NCBI GenBank assembly: GCA_019639215.1
Contig: JAHBSH010000003.1
Coordinates: 1 to 61,723 of the forward strand
DNA from: Acidobacteriota bacterium
GTDB lineage: Bacteria; Acidobacteriota; Blastocatellia; Pyrinomonadales; Pyrinomonadaceae
Length of the DNA stretch: 61,723 nucleotides
Direction of reading: 5' to 3'
The notes beneath the pieces are model-generated. The model saw only the letters and a program-made list of their open reading frames with translations. It searched no databases and had not been told where the DNA came from. Below, piece by piece: positions 8,251-18,772 of this stretch. The stretch's first letter is position 1; the number at the start of each line of letters is the position of its first letter. Both the position numbers and the translations under genes were made by a program.

Positions 8251-9138
8251 ATGGACATAGAGACACTAGATCTTTTACGAGAAGCACTCCCCTACATTCA
8301 GCGATTCAAGGGGCATACGTTTGTCGTTAAATTTTCCGGTAAAGTCACTGAGGACAAGGAAAATCTTGCTTCGTTGGCGGAGGAACTTGCATTGCTGCAT
8401 CAGGTCGGGATACGTGTTTGTGTTATACACGGCGGCGGCAAACAGCTTACTGAACTGGCTCAGAAACTCGGTGTTGTACAGACCGTTATTGAAGGCCGCC
8501 GCGTGACGGACGACGACACGCTTGATCTGGCAAAGATGATCTTTCGCGGAAAGATCAACACTGAAATTCTTTCGGAGCTACGCGGTCGCGGCATTGATGC
8601 TGTCGGGCTTTCCGGAGTTGACGGTGGTGTTATCAAGGCTGTCAGGCGTCCGCCAAAGGATGTAGTTAATCGTGATACAGGGGTGACGGAGTCAGTGGAT
8701 TTCGGCCACGTTGGCGACATTGTCAGTGTTGACACACACCTGATCGAACTGCTGCTTGGCGGCGGTTATCTGCCTATAATATCGTCGCTCGGAGCAGACG
8801 ACACAGGCAAGGTTTTTAATATAAATGCGGACACTATAGCGGCGGAGATCGCCGTCAGCTTAAAGGCCGAAAAACTGATACTGCTTTCAGACGTGAATGG
8901 CATTTATCTGGATCCGAATGATAAGACAACGAAGCTTGACAGGCTTACTGTTACCGAAGCAAATGAAATGATAGAAACAGGTAAGGCGACTGGGGGAATG
9001 ATACCAAAACTACAGAGCCTTACTTCGATAATTGAACGCGGTGTGCACTCGGCACATGTTATCAGTGGATCCAAACGAAATGCTCTCTTATCAGAGGTCT
9101 TTACTGATGAAGGAACCGGCACAATGTTCGTCAAATAA
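8251..9138 (+). CDS. argB: Acetylglutamate kinase
   Basis: Amino-acid kinase that phosphorylates N-acylglutamate in the second arginine step. Visible features are KFSGKVTEDKENL, the nucleotide/substrate-binding IHGGGKQL, the GxxVTDDDTL segment, NADTIAAEIA and the lysine in GGMIPKLQS. The 295-residue length is normal. It is the last gene of the operon and is followed 22 bases later by a strong terminator hairpin. No argJ or argA is in the window, so the source of the acyl group lies elsewhere. Confidence 0.93.
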   Translation: MDIETLDLLREALPYIQRFKGHTFVVKFSGKVTEDKENLASLAEELALLHQVGIRVCVIHGGGKQLTELAQKLGVVQTVIEGRRVTDDDTLDLAKMIFRGKINTEILSELRGRGIDAVGLSGVDGGVIKAVRRPPKDVVNRDTGVTESVDFGHVGDIVSVDTHLIELLLGGGYLPIISSLGADDTGKVFNINADTIAAEIAVSLKAEKLILLSDVNGIYLDPNDKTTKLDRLTVTEANEMIETGKATGGMIPKLQSLTSIIERGVHSAHVISGSKRNALLSEVFTDEGTGTMFVK

Positions 9139-9160
9139 CGAAAGAGGCATCAAATCGAAA

Positions 9161-9192
9161 AAAAAGACGGGCTTGAAATTGCCCGTCTTTTT
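9161..9192. terminator. Bidirectional terminator between argB and tRNA-Leu
   Basis: Perfect 12-bp stem AAAAAGACGGGC (9161-9172) and GCCCGTCTTTTT (9181-9192) with an 8-base loop. It has a T run in both directions, so it can end the arg operon on plus and the gap-pgk-tpiA-secG-tRNA transcript on minus. Confidence 0.88.
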
Positions 9193-9196
9193 GATA

Positions 9197-9281
9197 TGGT
9201 GCTCAGGGCGGGACTCGAACCCGCACGGATCGCTCCACACGCCCCTCAAACGTGCGCGGCTACCAATTACGCCACCTGAGC
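9197..9281 (-). tRNA. tRNA-Leu (anticodon GAG)
   Basis: An 85-base class-II tRNA on minus with acceptor GCTCAGG/CCTGAGC, anticodon stem CACGT/GCGTG, loop TTGAGGG (anticodon GAG), a long variable arm, T loop TTCGAGT and an encoded CCA. It lies 15 bases after the secG stop, so it is probably processed from the secG transcript. E. coli has the same pair, secG followed by leuU (also GAG). Confidence 0.95.
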
Positions 9282-9296
9282 AATAGTTGAAAAGAA

Positions 9297-9704
9297 CTAG
9301 TTATTCGCAGGAGCCTGTGCAGGTGCTTCCTGTGAATTGTCTGCCGGCTGTTCGGCCGGAGTCGAATTTGTGTTCGTTTCCGCAGCCGGAGCCTCGGTCG
9401 TATTAGCAGCTGCTTCTGTCGGCTGTGTCGTCGATTCTGCGGTCGGTTCGGCAACCGACTGGAGTACCGAAGTGCCGCCTTGAAGAGCGGGCAACGAGAT
9501 CAAAAAAGCCACGACCATAAACACCGATGCAGAGACTATCGTGATCTTTGACAAGATCGAAGCGGTTCCGCGTGGACCGAAAGCCGAGCTGGAGATATTG
9601 CTTGTGAACAATGCTCCTGCGTCCGTTTTTCCGGGCTGTAGCAACACCGTGGCAACGAGCAGGATGCTGGCAATAAAAAATATTGTGTATAGAACGTATA
9701 TCAA
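9297..9704 (-). CDS. secG: Protein translocase subunit SecG
   Basis: Small inner-membrane partner of SecYE. Two hydrophobic segments (about residues 2-20 and 55-75) flank the conserved stretch LQPGKTDAGALFTSNISSSAFGPRGTASILSK, which includes the family GxxxxFGxRG-type signature. The C-terminal 50 residues are a long Ala/Thr/Pro/Glu-rich tail not present in E. coli SecG. It follows tpiA by 34 bases and precedes tRNA-Leu, as part of the gap-pgk-tpiA-secG unit. Confidence 0.93.
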   Translation of the reverse strand: MIYVLYTIFFIASILLVATVLLQPGKTDAGALFTSNISSSAFGPRGTASILSKITIVSASVFMVVAFLISLPALQGGTSVLQSVAEPTAESTTQPTEAAANTTEAPAAETNTNSTPAEQPADNSQEAPAQAPANN

Positions 9705-9738
9705 CTTTTTAGTTCACCTTTAAGGCCTGTATTCAGAC

Positions 9739-10494
9739 CTATTTATAATTCACTACGCGGGCAAAGCTTTCTGCTTCCAAACTGGCCCCGCCAACCAATG
9801 CTCCGTCAACGTCCGGTTGTGACATCAGTTCACCCGCGTTGTCCGGTTTTACCGATCCGCCATACAAGATCCGAATCTTGTCGGCAATGTCAGAACCATG
9901 AACAGAAGCAAGGGTTTGACGTATGGAGCGGTGCATTTCTTGAGCCTGCTCCGGCGTGGCGGTTTTACCCGTACCTATCGCCCAAACAGGCTCGTAAGCG
10001 ATAATGATACGTTCCATATCGGCGACTGTCAAACCCGCAAGCCCGTCTGTAAGCTGTGTTTTTACGACAGTCTCGGCATTGCCCGCTTCCCTTTCGGAGA
10101 GCAACTCGCCGACACAAACTATCGGTGTCAGGCCCGCTGCTAAGGCAGCTTTGGTCTTGCGATTGACAGTTTCATCCGTTTCGCCAAAAAACTGTCTTCT
10201 TTCCGAATGCCCGATTATGACGTGGCTGCATCCAGCATCTTTCAACATCACCGGGGCAACTTCGCCCGTCAAAGCGCCAAATTCATTCTGAACTGCACAA
10301 TCCTGAGCCGAAACGCTTATATTCGACCCTTCCAGCCTGTCCGCAACCGTCTTTAGGGCGGTGAACACAGGAGCGATCACAACTTCACAATGGTTGGCAT
10401 TCGCCACCAAAGGCTTCAAGGCCAAAGCCGTCTCGACCGACTCAGCGGTCAGCTTAAACATTTTCCAATTTCCTGCAATTACGGGTTTTCTCAT
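9739..10494 (-). CDS. tpiA: Triose-phosphate isomerase
   Basis: Glycolytic TIM-barrel enzyme interconverting dihydroxyacetone phosphate and glyceraldehyde 3-phosphate. GNWKMFK carries the N-terminal lysine, IIGHSERR the catalytic histidine, [11 protein letters not shown] the catalytic glutamate and mobile loop, and YGGSVKPDN the phosphate loop. The 251 residues are standard. Third gene of the gap-pgk-tpiA order, 69 bases after pgk. Confidence 0.97.
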   Translation of the reverse strand: MRKPVIAGNWKMFKLTAESVETALALKPLVANANHCEVVIAPVFTALKTVADRLEGSNISVSAQDCAVQNEFGALTGEVAPVMLKDAGCSHVIIGHSERRQFFGETDETVNRKTKAALAAGLTPIVCVGELLSEREAGNAETVVKTQLTDGLAGLTVADMERIIIAYEPVWAIGTGKTATPEQAQEMHRSIRQTLASVHGSDIADKIRILYGGSVKPDNAGELMSQPDVDGALVGGASLEAESFARVVNYK

Positions 10495-10563
10495 TTAGAT
10501 TTCTTAAGAGACGTTTTTTTCAGTAAATTCGAGTCGTCTAATTTTTACAGATGTATCCAATAT

Positions 10564-11784
10564 TTATTTGTCCTCTAAGGCAGCCACGCCCGGCAAGACA
10601 TCACCCGCAAGAAATTCCAGCGTGGCACCGCCGCCGGTGGAGATGTGCGATATCTTGTCAGCGAGACCGGCTTGATTTACGGCTGCTACTGAATCGCCTC
10701 CGCCGACGATAGAAGTGGCTCCCTTATCGGTCGCTTCGGCTACCGCGTTTGCTATTGCGACGGTTCCTTCGTCAAAAGGCTTTTCCTCGAACATTCCCAT
10801 CGGACCATTCCAGACGATGGTCTTTGCTCCATCCAGAGCCGCTTTGAAGATCTCAACCGTTTCCGGGCCGATGTCGAGGCCGACGAGACCGGTGTTCGTA
10901 AAAGCGACGGGTATTGATTTTCTGGAATTGATCGGATCATATGAATCGACGACCTGATGATCGGTTGGAAGGATAAGTTCGACACCGGCATCTTTTGCCT
11001 GCTGTTCGATCTCAAGAGCCTTTGGCATCATGTCGTCCTCGACCAGCGATTTGCCGACAGTAAAGCCCTGTGCCTTAAAGAATGTGTACGCCATTGCCCC
11101 GCCGATCAGCAGCTTATCCACCTTACGCTCGATCAGAGATTCAATTACAGGAATTTTGTCTGAAACCTTTGCTCCGCCGAGAATAGCAACAAAAGGCCGG
11201 TCAGGATCTTCAAGAGCCTTGCCAAGAAATTCAAGCTCTTTTTCCATCAAAAGCCCGGCAACGCATATATCTACAAAATGCGTGATCCCTTCGGTTGAAG
11301 CATGAGCGCGATGAGCTGTGCCGAAGGCGTCATTTACATAAACGTCAATGCCATCGGCAAGCTGCTCTGCAAAATCGGGATCGTTCTTTTCCTCGCCTGC
11401 ATCCAGCCTAAGGTTTTCACGCATCACGACATCGCCGCCATTCATTACAGAAACCAATGACGCTATATTTCCGTCCTGTTCAAACGCTACGGCTGATCCC
11501 AGATATTCAGAAAGCTTTTCAGCTACCGGTTTTAGCGTGTATTTACCGGCATCATACGGCAAGCCTTTTTCCTCTGCCTTCTTCTTATCTTTCAACGGCC
11601 TGCCAAGATGCGAGGCGAGAATGACCTTTGCTCCCTGTTCGACAGCGTATTTGATCGTCGGCAAAGCGCCTTTTATACGCGTGTCGTCCTCGATCACGCT
11701 GTTCTTTATTGGTACGTTGAAATCTACACGGATAAAAACCCTCTTGCCCGCGATATCTACATCTTTGATCGTCTTTTTCTGCAT
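10564..11784 (-). CDS. pgk: Phosphoglycerate kinase
   Basis: Catalyses transfer of phosphate from 1,3-bisphosphoglycerate to ADP. The N-terminal [10 protein letters not shown], substrate-binding LASHLGRP and [13 protein letters not shown], hinge-region [10 protein letters not shown] and C-terminal nucleotide motif [13 protein letters not shown] are all present. The 406 residues are normal. It follows gap across a 90-base gap that holds a large inverted repeat and precedes tpiA. Confidence 0.97.
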   Translation of the reverse strand: MQKKTIKDVDIAGKRVFIRVDFNVPIKNSVIEDDTRIKGALPTIKYAVEQGAKVILASHLGRPLKDKKKAEEKGLPYDAGKYTLKPVAEKLSEYLGSAVAFEQDGNIASLVSVMNGGDVVMRENLRLDAGEEKNDPDFAEQLADGIDVYVNDAFGTAHRAHASTEGITHFVDICVAGLLMEKELEFLGKALEDPDRPFVAILGGAKVSDKIPVIESLIERKVDKLLIGGAMAYTFFKAQGFTVGKSLVEDDMMPKALEIEQQAKDAGVELILPTDHQVVDSYDPINSRKSIPVAFTNTGLVGLDIGPETVEIFKAALDGAKTIVWNGPMGMFEEKPFDEGTVAIANAVAEATDKGATSIVGGGDSVAAVNQAGLADKISHISTGGGATLEFLAGDVLPGVAALEDK

Positions 11785-11798
11785 AGAAATATTGTAAA

Positions 11799-11870
11799 TT
11801 CACCGCCGAGACGCAGAAGCACGGAGGCTTTCTAACAGAATGCTCCGTGTCTCCGCGTCTTTGCGGTGAA
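11799..11870. repeat. Imperfect inverted repeat between gap and pgk
   Basis: Arms of 28 bases (11799-11826 and 11843-11870) match at 23 of 28 positions around a 16-base loop; the outer TTCACCGC and inner CACGGAG parts are perfect. The words (CACCGC, AGACGC, CACGGAG) look like a dispersed intergenic repeat seen in several phyla with repetitive genomes. There is no T run, so it is not a standard terminator; it may stabilise or process the gap-pgk transcript. Confidence 0.75.
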
Positions 11871-11874
11871 GATC

Positions 11875-12882
<1,008 letters not shown>

Positions 12883-12929
12883 TGTTGATCTGTGAAAGCC
12901 TCCTAATAATTCCGTATGCTAAAATGTCG

Positions 12930-12958
12930 AAGATACTCCAATTTATGGCAAACTTCAA
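12930..12958 (-). promoter_or_regulatory. Possible promoter of the gap operon
   Basis: On minus, TTGAAG (12953-12958) and TATCTT (12930-12935) are separated by exactly 17 bases, giving a moderate sigma-70-like match about 50 bases before the gap ATG. The rest of the 219-base interval between gap and the divergent TolC-like gene shows no credible gene. Confidence 0.4.
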
Positions 12959-13101
12959 AGGTAGTAATGTTTAGATCTTCTGAGTAACTGTCACGCGAGT
13001 ATGCCAAAATTGTTGAAACTAAGACAATTAATGTGACGTAATACCAGTTTGACTTTACGGCGAAGCCACGGCCACGCCTTTTTTTCTGGAGCATATCCTT
13101 A

Positions 13102-14913
13102 ATGAAGATATTTCGTTCGCTATTAGCCGCTCAATTTCTTGCCGCGTTCTGCATTGCGGTCACAGCGGAAAATTCTTTTGCACAAGAGACCCAGGTTGCT
13201 GTCAACTCAACGTCAAGGACACAGGTGCAAGGTACGGTCACCTCCGGCGGCGATTCGACGCGCAGCACAACATTCCCGGATGCTCGCACTGTTGAAATAT
13301 TGGCACGTGTTGGCGTTCAGACTGCGGATACGGTTCCGCTCACGTTGGACGAGGCAATACGCCGTGCTTTAGCTAATAACACGAATATTGATATTGCCCG
13401 TGATGATGTTCGCATTCAGGAAACTCAGATCGATGCATTGAGAGGTTTTTACGATCCGGTCTTTTCCGTGACTCCGACATATCGCAGGAACAACACAACT
13501 GGTTCGTCCGCGACCAGTGACATTGATGTCAACGCGGGTCTGACCCAGCAGCTATCGACCGGCGGTAATTTCAGCACGTTCTTTAATAACTCACGAACGG
13601 AGAATGCCTTCACACAGGCTCAGGTCAGTTCCGGTTCGCTCGGATCCAGCAGCAGTGCTATCTATTCATCCAGCTACGGCGTACGTTTCACACAGCCGTT
13701 ATTCCGTAACCGAAAGATAGATAACACGAGGCGAAATCTTATCATTGCCAGACGCAGGCTGGAACAGACCGATGCTGAATTTCGGCGTCAGACCATCGAG
13801 GTCATTACACAGGTTCAGAGGGTATATTGGGATCTTGTCTTTGCATTGCGCGATCAGCAGAACAAACAGGCAAATCTGGAACTGACGCGTGAAAATCTGC
13901 GTCAGGTAGAGGCTCGTATCGCAGCCGGTTCGGCGGCTCCGCTCGCAAAGGCAGAGGTCGAGACGGAACTCGCTAATCGGGAAGCTGAAGTGATCGTTGC
14001 GACACAGCAAGTCTCGATAACTGATAACAGTTTGAAACAGCTTTTGCTGAGAGACGCTGTTTCCCCAGAGTGGAATAGAACCTATCTGCCGACCGACACT
14101 CCGGCTTTCTCTACCGATCCTATAAATCTTCAGGACGCCCTCAGTGATGCCATGGCAAACCGCTATGAGCTGCGAAGCCTGAAATTAAGCCAGGATATAA
14201 ATAAGATCGATCTAGACTTTTTCAGAAATCAGACAAAGCCGCAGATCGATCTGAACACAAGTTTTTCATTGAACGGGCTGGCTCGCAACGGAACAACCGA
14301 TCCGGTTATAACCAACATGTTCACCTCTCAGGCAGACTTGTTGCTTTTCAATGGTCTGAATGAGACCAGAGCTGTGACAGGACTTGATCCGATACTCAAT
14401 CCGCAGGTTGTAATACCGGGACAGCCATCATATGCCGTTGGCGGACTTGGCCGGTCTCTGGCAAACACGTTCCGGTCAGATGCACCGAATTTTTCGATCG
14501 GTGTTACTATCTCATTCCCGTTCAGGAACAGGACGGCGAAGGCTAATCTTGCCGGAGCACAGATAACGCAGAACAGAATAGAGACCCAGTTAAGGGCTCA
14601 GGAACAGACGGTTATCGTTGAGGTTCGCAACGCGGTTCAGTCTGTTGAAACCGCAAGACAGCGTGTACTGGCAGCCCGACGTGCTCGTGAGAACGCTGAG
14701 ATACAGCTTGATGGCGAAAGAAGGCTTTTTGAATCAGGACGTTCGACGACATTCCTATTGTTTCAGCGGGAGAACGCTCTGATGACGGCCCGGAATGCGG
14801 AAATAAGGGCGGAGACAGATTACAATAAGTCGCTTGCCGATCTGCAGCGTGCGACTTCGACAACTTTCCGTGTCAATAACATCGACGTTCAGTCGCCTGT
14901 TGACGGTCAGTGA
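13102..14913 (+). CDS. TolC-family outer membrane efflux protein
   Basis: Secreted protein (signal peptide through about residue 27, ending SFAQ) of the outer membrane efflux family. Two long repeated halves are visible: one beginning LTLDEAIRRALANNTNIDIARDDV and another LQDALSDAMANRYELRSLKLSQDI, each with the hydrophobic/Arg heptad pattern of TolC coiled-coil barrels. At 603 residues it is longer than E. coli TolC (about 490), with Ser/Thr-rich loops. No pump or adaptor genes are adjacent, so the substrate is unknown. It is followed by a terminator, so it is a single-gene unit. Confidence 0.88.
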   Translation: MKIFRSLLAAQFLAAFCIAVTAENSFAQETQVAVNSTSRTQVQGTVTSGGDSTRSTTFPDARTVEILARVGVQTADTVPLTLDEAIRRALANNTNIDIARDDVRIQETQIDALRGFYDPVFSVTPTYRRNNTTGSSATSDIDVNAGLTQQLSTGGNFSTFFNNSRTENAFTQAQVSSGSLGSSSSAIYSSSYGVRFTQPLFRNRKIDNTRRNLIIARRRLEQTDAEFRRQTIEVITQVQRVYWDLVFALRDQQNKQANLELTRENLRQVEARIAAGSAAPLAKAEVETELANREAEVIVATQQVSITDNSLKQLLLRDAVSPEWNRTYLPTDTPAFSTDPINLQDALSDAMANRYELRSLKLSQDINKIDLDFFRNQTKPQIDLNTSFSLNGLARNGTTDPVITNMFTSQADLLLFNGLNETRAVTGLDPILNPQVVIPGQPSYAVGGLGRSLANTFRSDAPNFSIGVTISFPFRNRTAKANLAGAQITQNRIETQLRAQEQTVIVEVRNAVQSVETARQRVLAARRARENAEIQLDGERRLFESGRSTTFLLFQRENALMTARNAEIRAETDYNKSLADLQRATSTTFRVNNIDVQSPVDGQ

Positions 14914-14936
14914 TAAAAGCATATATTTTCTTCTTG

Positions 14937-14969
14937 AAAGCGTGGCAAACCCGCCACGCTTTTATTTTT
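14937..14969 (+). terminator. Rho-independent terminator after the TolC-like gene
   Basis: Stem AAAGCGTGGC (14937-14946) and GCCACGCTTT (14953-14962), perfect over 10 bp with a 6-base loop, followed by TTATTTTT. Confidence 0.88.
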
Positions 14970-14994
14970 GCCAAAGCAATGTAAGAATATCCCG

Positions 14995-15750
14995 ATGAAG
15001 ATCTCTGCCTGCATCATCGTTTTTAACGAGGAAAGCAATATTGCTGATGTTTGCGAAACAGTGGCATGGGCTGATGAGATCATTATCGTTGATTCTGATT
15101 CGACAGACAGAACTGCCGAGATCGCAAGACAATATACTGATAAGGTCTTTAACCGCGAATTCAAAGGGTTTAAGGACAAGCATGAATATGCGGATTCGTT
15201 GGCTTCCGGTGATTGGCTGTTTTGGATCGACGCCGACGAACGCGTTACCGATGAACTGAAAAGGTCGATAGAAAAGCTTCGTGAGACTCCCGAAAGCGAG
15301 CTTCCTAGCGGGTTTAAGATCGCGCGAAGTACGAAATATCTCGGACGCTGGATCAGGTATTCAGGATGGTATCCTGACTATCAGATGCGACTCTATCGAA
15401 AGGAGCGAAGCTATTGGGACGGCGTGGCGCCGCATCAGACGGCACGGGTTGACGGCAGCGTGGAAACGCTCGGTGGCGAACTGCTCCATTACACGAAGCA
15501 AAATTTGGCGGAACATCATAGAGTGACGGAAATGTATGCGTCACTGGCGGCAGAACACCTTAAGGAAAAGGGCAAAACAACAGGGATCTTTCATTTATTC
15601 GTCTCAACGATTGCAGCCTTTTTCAGGAGTTATATTGTAAAACAGGGCTTTCGCGACGGCATTCAGGGAATGATCATCGCAATATTTACGGCGTACGGCG
15701 TATTCCTGAAATACGCAAAATTGTGGGAGTTGACCAACACTCAAGAATGA
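14995..15750 (+). CDS. Family-2 glycosyltransferase (WaaE/KdtX-like)
   Basis: N-terminal GT-A fold with [12 protein letters not shown] (nucleotide-sugar binding), VDSDSTDRT and the metal-binding WIDADE. The later [16 protein letters not shown] and [10 protein letters not shown] segments resemble LPS-core glycosyltransferases of the WaaE type. A hydrophobic C-terminal stretch (about residues 190-235) suggests membrane association. ATG 14995 is used; a TTG 27 bases upstream lies in the terminator. It overlaps the rfbF-like gene by ATGA, so it belongs to the sugar cluster with the next two genes. The acceptor is unknown. Confidence 0.82.
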   Translation: MKISACIIVFNEESNIADVCETVAWADEIIIVDSDSTDRTAEIARQYTDKVFNREFKGFKDKHEYADSLASGDWLFWIDADERVTDELKRSIEKLRETPESELPSGFKIARSTKYLGRWIRYSGWYPDYQMRLYRKERSYWDGVAPHQTARVDGSVETLGGELLHYTKQNLAEHHRVTEMYASLAAEHLKEKGKTTGIFHLFVSTIAAFFRSYIVKQGFRDGIQGMIIAIFTAYGVFLKYAKLWELTNTQE

Positions 15751-16466
15751 GAACTGTTGTTTTATGCGGCGGACGCGGGACGAGGCTTGATGCACTGGGA
15801 AAGGCCGTTCCGAAAGCCCTGGTAGAGATCGGCGGAAAACCCATTATCTGGCATCTGATAAATATTTATGCGGCTGCCGGATTCCGGGATTTCTCATTGT
15901 GTACCGGATATCTAGGTGATCTGATCAAAGATTATTTTGGGTCTGATGGATCTTTCAGCGATTCCCTGTTCGATGATATTCGTGTAGATCTCTTTGACAC
16001 CGGTCAGGACACTAATACCGGCGGCAGGATAGCTGCGATAAGGGATTCACTTGCCGAAGAAGAGCGCTTCTTTGTAACGTATGGTGACGGCCTTTCGGAT
16101 ATTGATGTAAAGGCTCTGCTGGATTTTCATCTGTCACATGGAAAAAAGGCTACCTTAACATCAGTACGGCCAAATTCGACCTTTGGTATTCTTGATATTT
16201 CGGACGAAGGAGCGGTCGAACAATTTAGAGAAAAGCCCAAATTGGATGTCTGGATCAATGGCGGTTTTTTTGTTTTCGAACGCTCGGTTCTGGAACTTTT
16301 AGAATCTGGTTCAGTGTTGGAAAGAGAGCCTCTTGAACGTCTTGCGGCAGAAGGCGAGCTTATGGCTTTTCGCCACGACGGATTTTGGAAATGTATGGAT
16401 ACATTTAAGGACAGCCTTGAGTTCAATGAACTTTGGGAATCAGATGCACCTTGGAAATGCTGGTAA
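15747..16466 (+). CDS. rfbF: Nucleotidyltransferase, probable glucose-1-phosphate cytidylyltransferase
   Basis: Activates a sugar 1-phosphate with NTP. N-terminal CGGRGTRL is the pyrophosphorylase motif and [14 protein letters not shown] the second conserved block; [17 protein letters not shown] and [17 protein letters not shown] are typical of RfbF-type cytidylyltransferases. The 240 residues are slightly short of RfbF (about 257). ATG 15747 overlaps the upstream stop. The next gene resembles a CDP-glucose 4,6-dehydratase, which supports CTP and glucose-1-phosphate as substrates; other hexose 1-phosphates remain possible. Confidence 0.78.
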   Translation: MRTVVLCGGRGTRLDALGKAVPKALVEIGGKPIIWHLINIYAAAGFRDFSLCTGYLGDLIKDYFGSDGSFSDSLFDDIRVDLFDTGQDTNTGGRIAAIRDSLAEEERFFVTYGDGLSDIDVKALLDFHLSHGKKATLTSVRPNSTFGILDISDEGAVEQFREKPKLDVWINGGFFVFERSVLELLESGSVLEREPLERLAAEGELMAFRHDGFWKCMDTFKDSLEFNELWESDAPWKCW

Positions 16467-16471
16467 ATGAT

Positions 16472-17449
16472 ATGAGCGATCTTTGGAGGAATAAAAGGGT
16501 ATTTGTTACCGGCGGGACCGGTTTTGTCGGGGCCAATCTTGTTAAGCGGCTCGTAGATGAAGGAGCTTTCGTCGCTTGTCTGCGCCGTGATGAGATCATT
16601 CCCGATTCGCTCTCAGCACTCGGAGTAAGTGATCGCGTTTCATTTATCAGCGGGAGTGTAGAAGACGGCGATCTGCTTCAGAGATCGTTGAATGAGCTGG
16701 AGATTGACAGCGTTTTCCATTTGGCCGCACAGGCGATAGTAGGGCCTGCTAACCGTTCGCCGATCTCAACATTTGAGACCAACATTCGCGGCACCTATAT
16801 GCTGCTTGAAGCTTGTCGACAGATCTCGTGCGTAAATAGTGTCGTTGTTGCATCAAGCGATAAAGCATATGGGACTCATTCTGACCTGCCGTATAACGAA
16901 GATCTGTCTTTGAATGCGGTTTTTCCGTACGATGTTTCTAAAGCCTGTACCGACATGCTTTCGCGGTCGTATGCGGTGACATACGGGCTGCCGGTTGCTG
17001 TATCCCGCTCAGCCAATATCTATGGCCCAGGCGACCTCAATCTTTCAAGGATAATTCCGGGAACGATCCTTTCTGTCTTACGTGACGAAGATCCAATAGT
17101 CAGAAGCGACGGCACACCGATACGTGAATTTGTATATGTGGATGATGTTGTCGAGGGGTATCTGAAACTCGCTGAAAATATATCGGAAACTGCAGGCGAA
17201 GCCTTTAATTTCGGAACGAATGAACCGGTCAGGATCATCGATCTCGTGGAGCTAGTCATAGAAAAGTGCGGTAAGTCCGGAACGGTCAAACCAAATGTGC
17301 TACTTCAGACCAAGATCGCGAACGAGATAGATGCTCAATATCTTTCCGGTGATAAAATGAACAAAGTAACCGGTTGGAAAGCAGCTGTTTCTCTGGAAGA
17401 AGGCCTTGCCCGCTCTATTGAATGGTATGCTAAACTGGAAAAGCACTAA
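16472..17449 (+). CDS. rfbG: NAD-dependent sugar-nucleotide dehydratase/epimerase, probable CDP-glucose 4,6-dehydratase
   Basis: Extended SDR protein with the NAD motif [11 protein letters not shown], the catalytic ASSDKAYG and YDVSKA (Tyr and Lys of the SDR catalytic set), and [20 protein letters not shown]. The SSDKAYG and [10 protein letters not shown] blocks are shared with the CDP-glucose/GDP-mannose dehydratase group. ATG 16472 gives [15 protein letters not shown], matching family N-termini; ATG 16457 is also possible. It follows the cytidylyltransferase by 5 bases. Together they would make CDP-4-dehydro-6-deoxyglucose, but no further enzymes for dideoxysugars are present. Confidence 0.75.
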   Translation: MSDLWRNKRVFVTGGTGFVGANLVKRLVDEGAFVACLRRDEIIPDSLSALGVSDRVSFISGSVEDGDLLQRSLNELEIDSVFHLAAQAIVGPANRSPISTFETNIRGTYMLLEACRQISCVNSVVVASSDKAYGTHSDLPYNEDLSLNAVFPYDVSKACTDMLSRSYAVTYGLPVAVSRSANIYGPGDLNLSRIIPGTILSVLRDEDPIVRSDGTPIREFVYVDDVVEGYLKLAENISETAGEAFNFGTNEPVRIIDLVELVIEKCGKSGTVKPNVLLQTKIANEIDAQYLSGDKMNKVTGWKAAVSLEEGLARSIEWYAKLEKH

Positions 17450-17550
17450 ATGCCCAGTTTAGTTTGAACCACAATGCAACCGGATAGCTGAGTTGGTTCA
17501 TCATATACAGACGAATATCAATATATCTCTACGGGCAGTCTGAAATTGAA

Positions 17551-18186
17551 ATGAAACGCTTTACAAAACTTTCCGTCATCGTCTTTGTTGCTCTGTCAGC
17601 AACCGGTGTATCCGCTCAAAAAGGCGTTGATACCCAAACTCAAAAAATAAGAGACGATGCCGGAAAAACTACATCCAGAACTACAGATGCCACCAGGACG
17701 TTCGACTGGGGAAAGGATAAAACTAAAACTCGAGAACGCCTTGCCAATCCATATCAACTGAATGGACGCAGAGACGGTTTGGTCATGGCCGTCCAGAATG
17801 TCCTGCGTGAGAAAAAGATGGTCATTGACGAGGCGGCATCAAGACCGAATGAAGGCATTATTATCACGCAGCCTTTTATCATCGGGCGCGGACAAGTGAT
17901 AGCCACTACAGAACTAAAACGTTATGGCAACCTCGCGTTTGGTGATGACGCGTGGTCACGCGGCCAATTTAGCCTGATAATCGAAGTGCAGCCTATCGAC
18001 GGAATGAGAAACAATATTTCCGTCACCGCGAAGGTGGAGGGACGCTCTGCACGCGGCCTTTCAACAGAATGGGTAACGGTTCCGAGTTCAGGGCTGGCCG
18101 AAGAACAATTTTTGGTAGCCTTAGTAGAATCGGTAACTGGAATTTCACCGGATGATGTATTGAAACCCGATCCGGATAACCAATGA
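17551..18186 (+). CDS. Secreted hypothetical protein
   Basis: Signal peptide (MKRFTKLSVIVFVALSATGVSAQ) and about 188 mature residues. The first part is charged and Thr-rich; the remainder (from about residue 65, LNGRRDGLVMAVQNVLREKKMVID) has a mixed alpha/beta pattern reminiscent of lipoprotein or curli-like accessory domains, but no family is recognised. It is followed 17 bases later by another secreted hypothetical, so the two may share a transcript. Confidence 0.6.
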   Translation: MKRFTKLSVIVFVALSATGVSAQKGVDTQTQKIRDDAGKTTSRTTDATRTFDWGKDKTKTRERLANPYQLNGRRDGLVMAVQNVLREKKMVIDEAASRPNEGIIITQPFIIGRGQVIATTELKRYGNLAFGDDAWSRGQFSLIIEVQPIDGMRNNISVTAKVEGRSARGLSTEWVTVPSSGLAEEQFLVALVESVTGISPDDVLKPDPDNQ

Positions 18187-18203
18187 AATAGATATTGAAT
18201 TCG

Positions 18204-18749
18204 ATGCTCATAGTAAGGGTAGTATTTATATTTGTTTTCGGGCTTGTAGCGGCGGGCTCACTTTGTGCTCAAGCCACGCCGAATGACAGCCTACCTTTAC
18301 CAACCTTGCAGACCGAAGAAAAGGAAAGCCTTCCCCGAAACATGAGGGAGATGCGTCAGCGTCAGCTCCAAGATCGTGAAAAGAAACAGCATGAAGAAAT
18401 GCTCAAACGTGGTGAGACGGCTGCCGAGATAGCATCAGAGCTTTTCGAAGCAGTGGAAAAGAAAGAGCAGCTCTCGGCCACAGATCATAAAAAGCTAGAT
18501 GATCTGGAAAAACTTGTTACACGCATAAGAAAAGATCTTGGCGGAAATAACGACGGTCTGACGCTCGAAGAAGATGAAGAGATAGAGAAGCCCTCGAATC
18601 TAACTCAGGCGGTAACGTTTCTGAAAGATGCGACAGAGGAACTTTTAGGTGAGCTGAAAAAGACGACCAGATTTTCCATCTCAGCGGTAGCGATCAGATC
18701 TTCGAACACGGTGATCCGGGTCGCAAGATTTCTGAAACTGCGGCGCTAG
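18204..18749 (+). CDS. Secreted coiled-coil hypothetical protein
   Basis: A signal peptide (MLIVRVVFIFVFGLVAAGSLCAQ) is followed by a highly charged, Lys/Glu-rich helical region (about residues 35-120) typical of a coiled coil and a basic C-terminus (RVARFLKLRR). ATG 18204 is used instead of TTG 18195. The function is not recognised. It lies between another secreted hypothetical and the VWA gene, 23 bases upstream of the latter. Confidence 0.6.
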   Translation: MLIVRVVFIFVFGLVAAGSLCAQATPNDSLPLPTLQTEEKESLPRNMREMRQRQLQDREKKQHEEMLKRGETAAEIASELFEAVEKKEQLSATDHKKLDDLEKLVTRIRKDLGGNNDGLTLEEDEEIEKPSNLTQAVTFLKDATEELLGELKKTTRFSISAVAIRSSNTVIRVARFLKLRR

Positions 18750-18772
18750 ACGCACGTATTTTCCCTGCAAAA

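Noticed and set aside
13053..13088. Terminator just before the TolC-like gene (GGCG...CGCC followed by a T run)
   Set aside because: Only a 4-bp stem with a long loop can form and there is no upstream gene on plus that would need it.
12903..13094. 63-residue minus-strand frame with a hydrophobic stretch between gap and the TolC-like gene
   Set aside because: No ribosome binding site, lies across the probable gap promoter, and shows no coding character beyond a single hydrophobic run.
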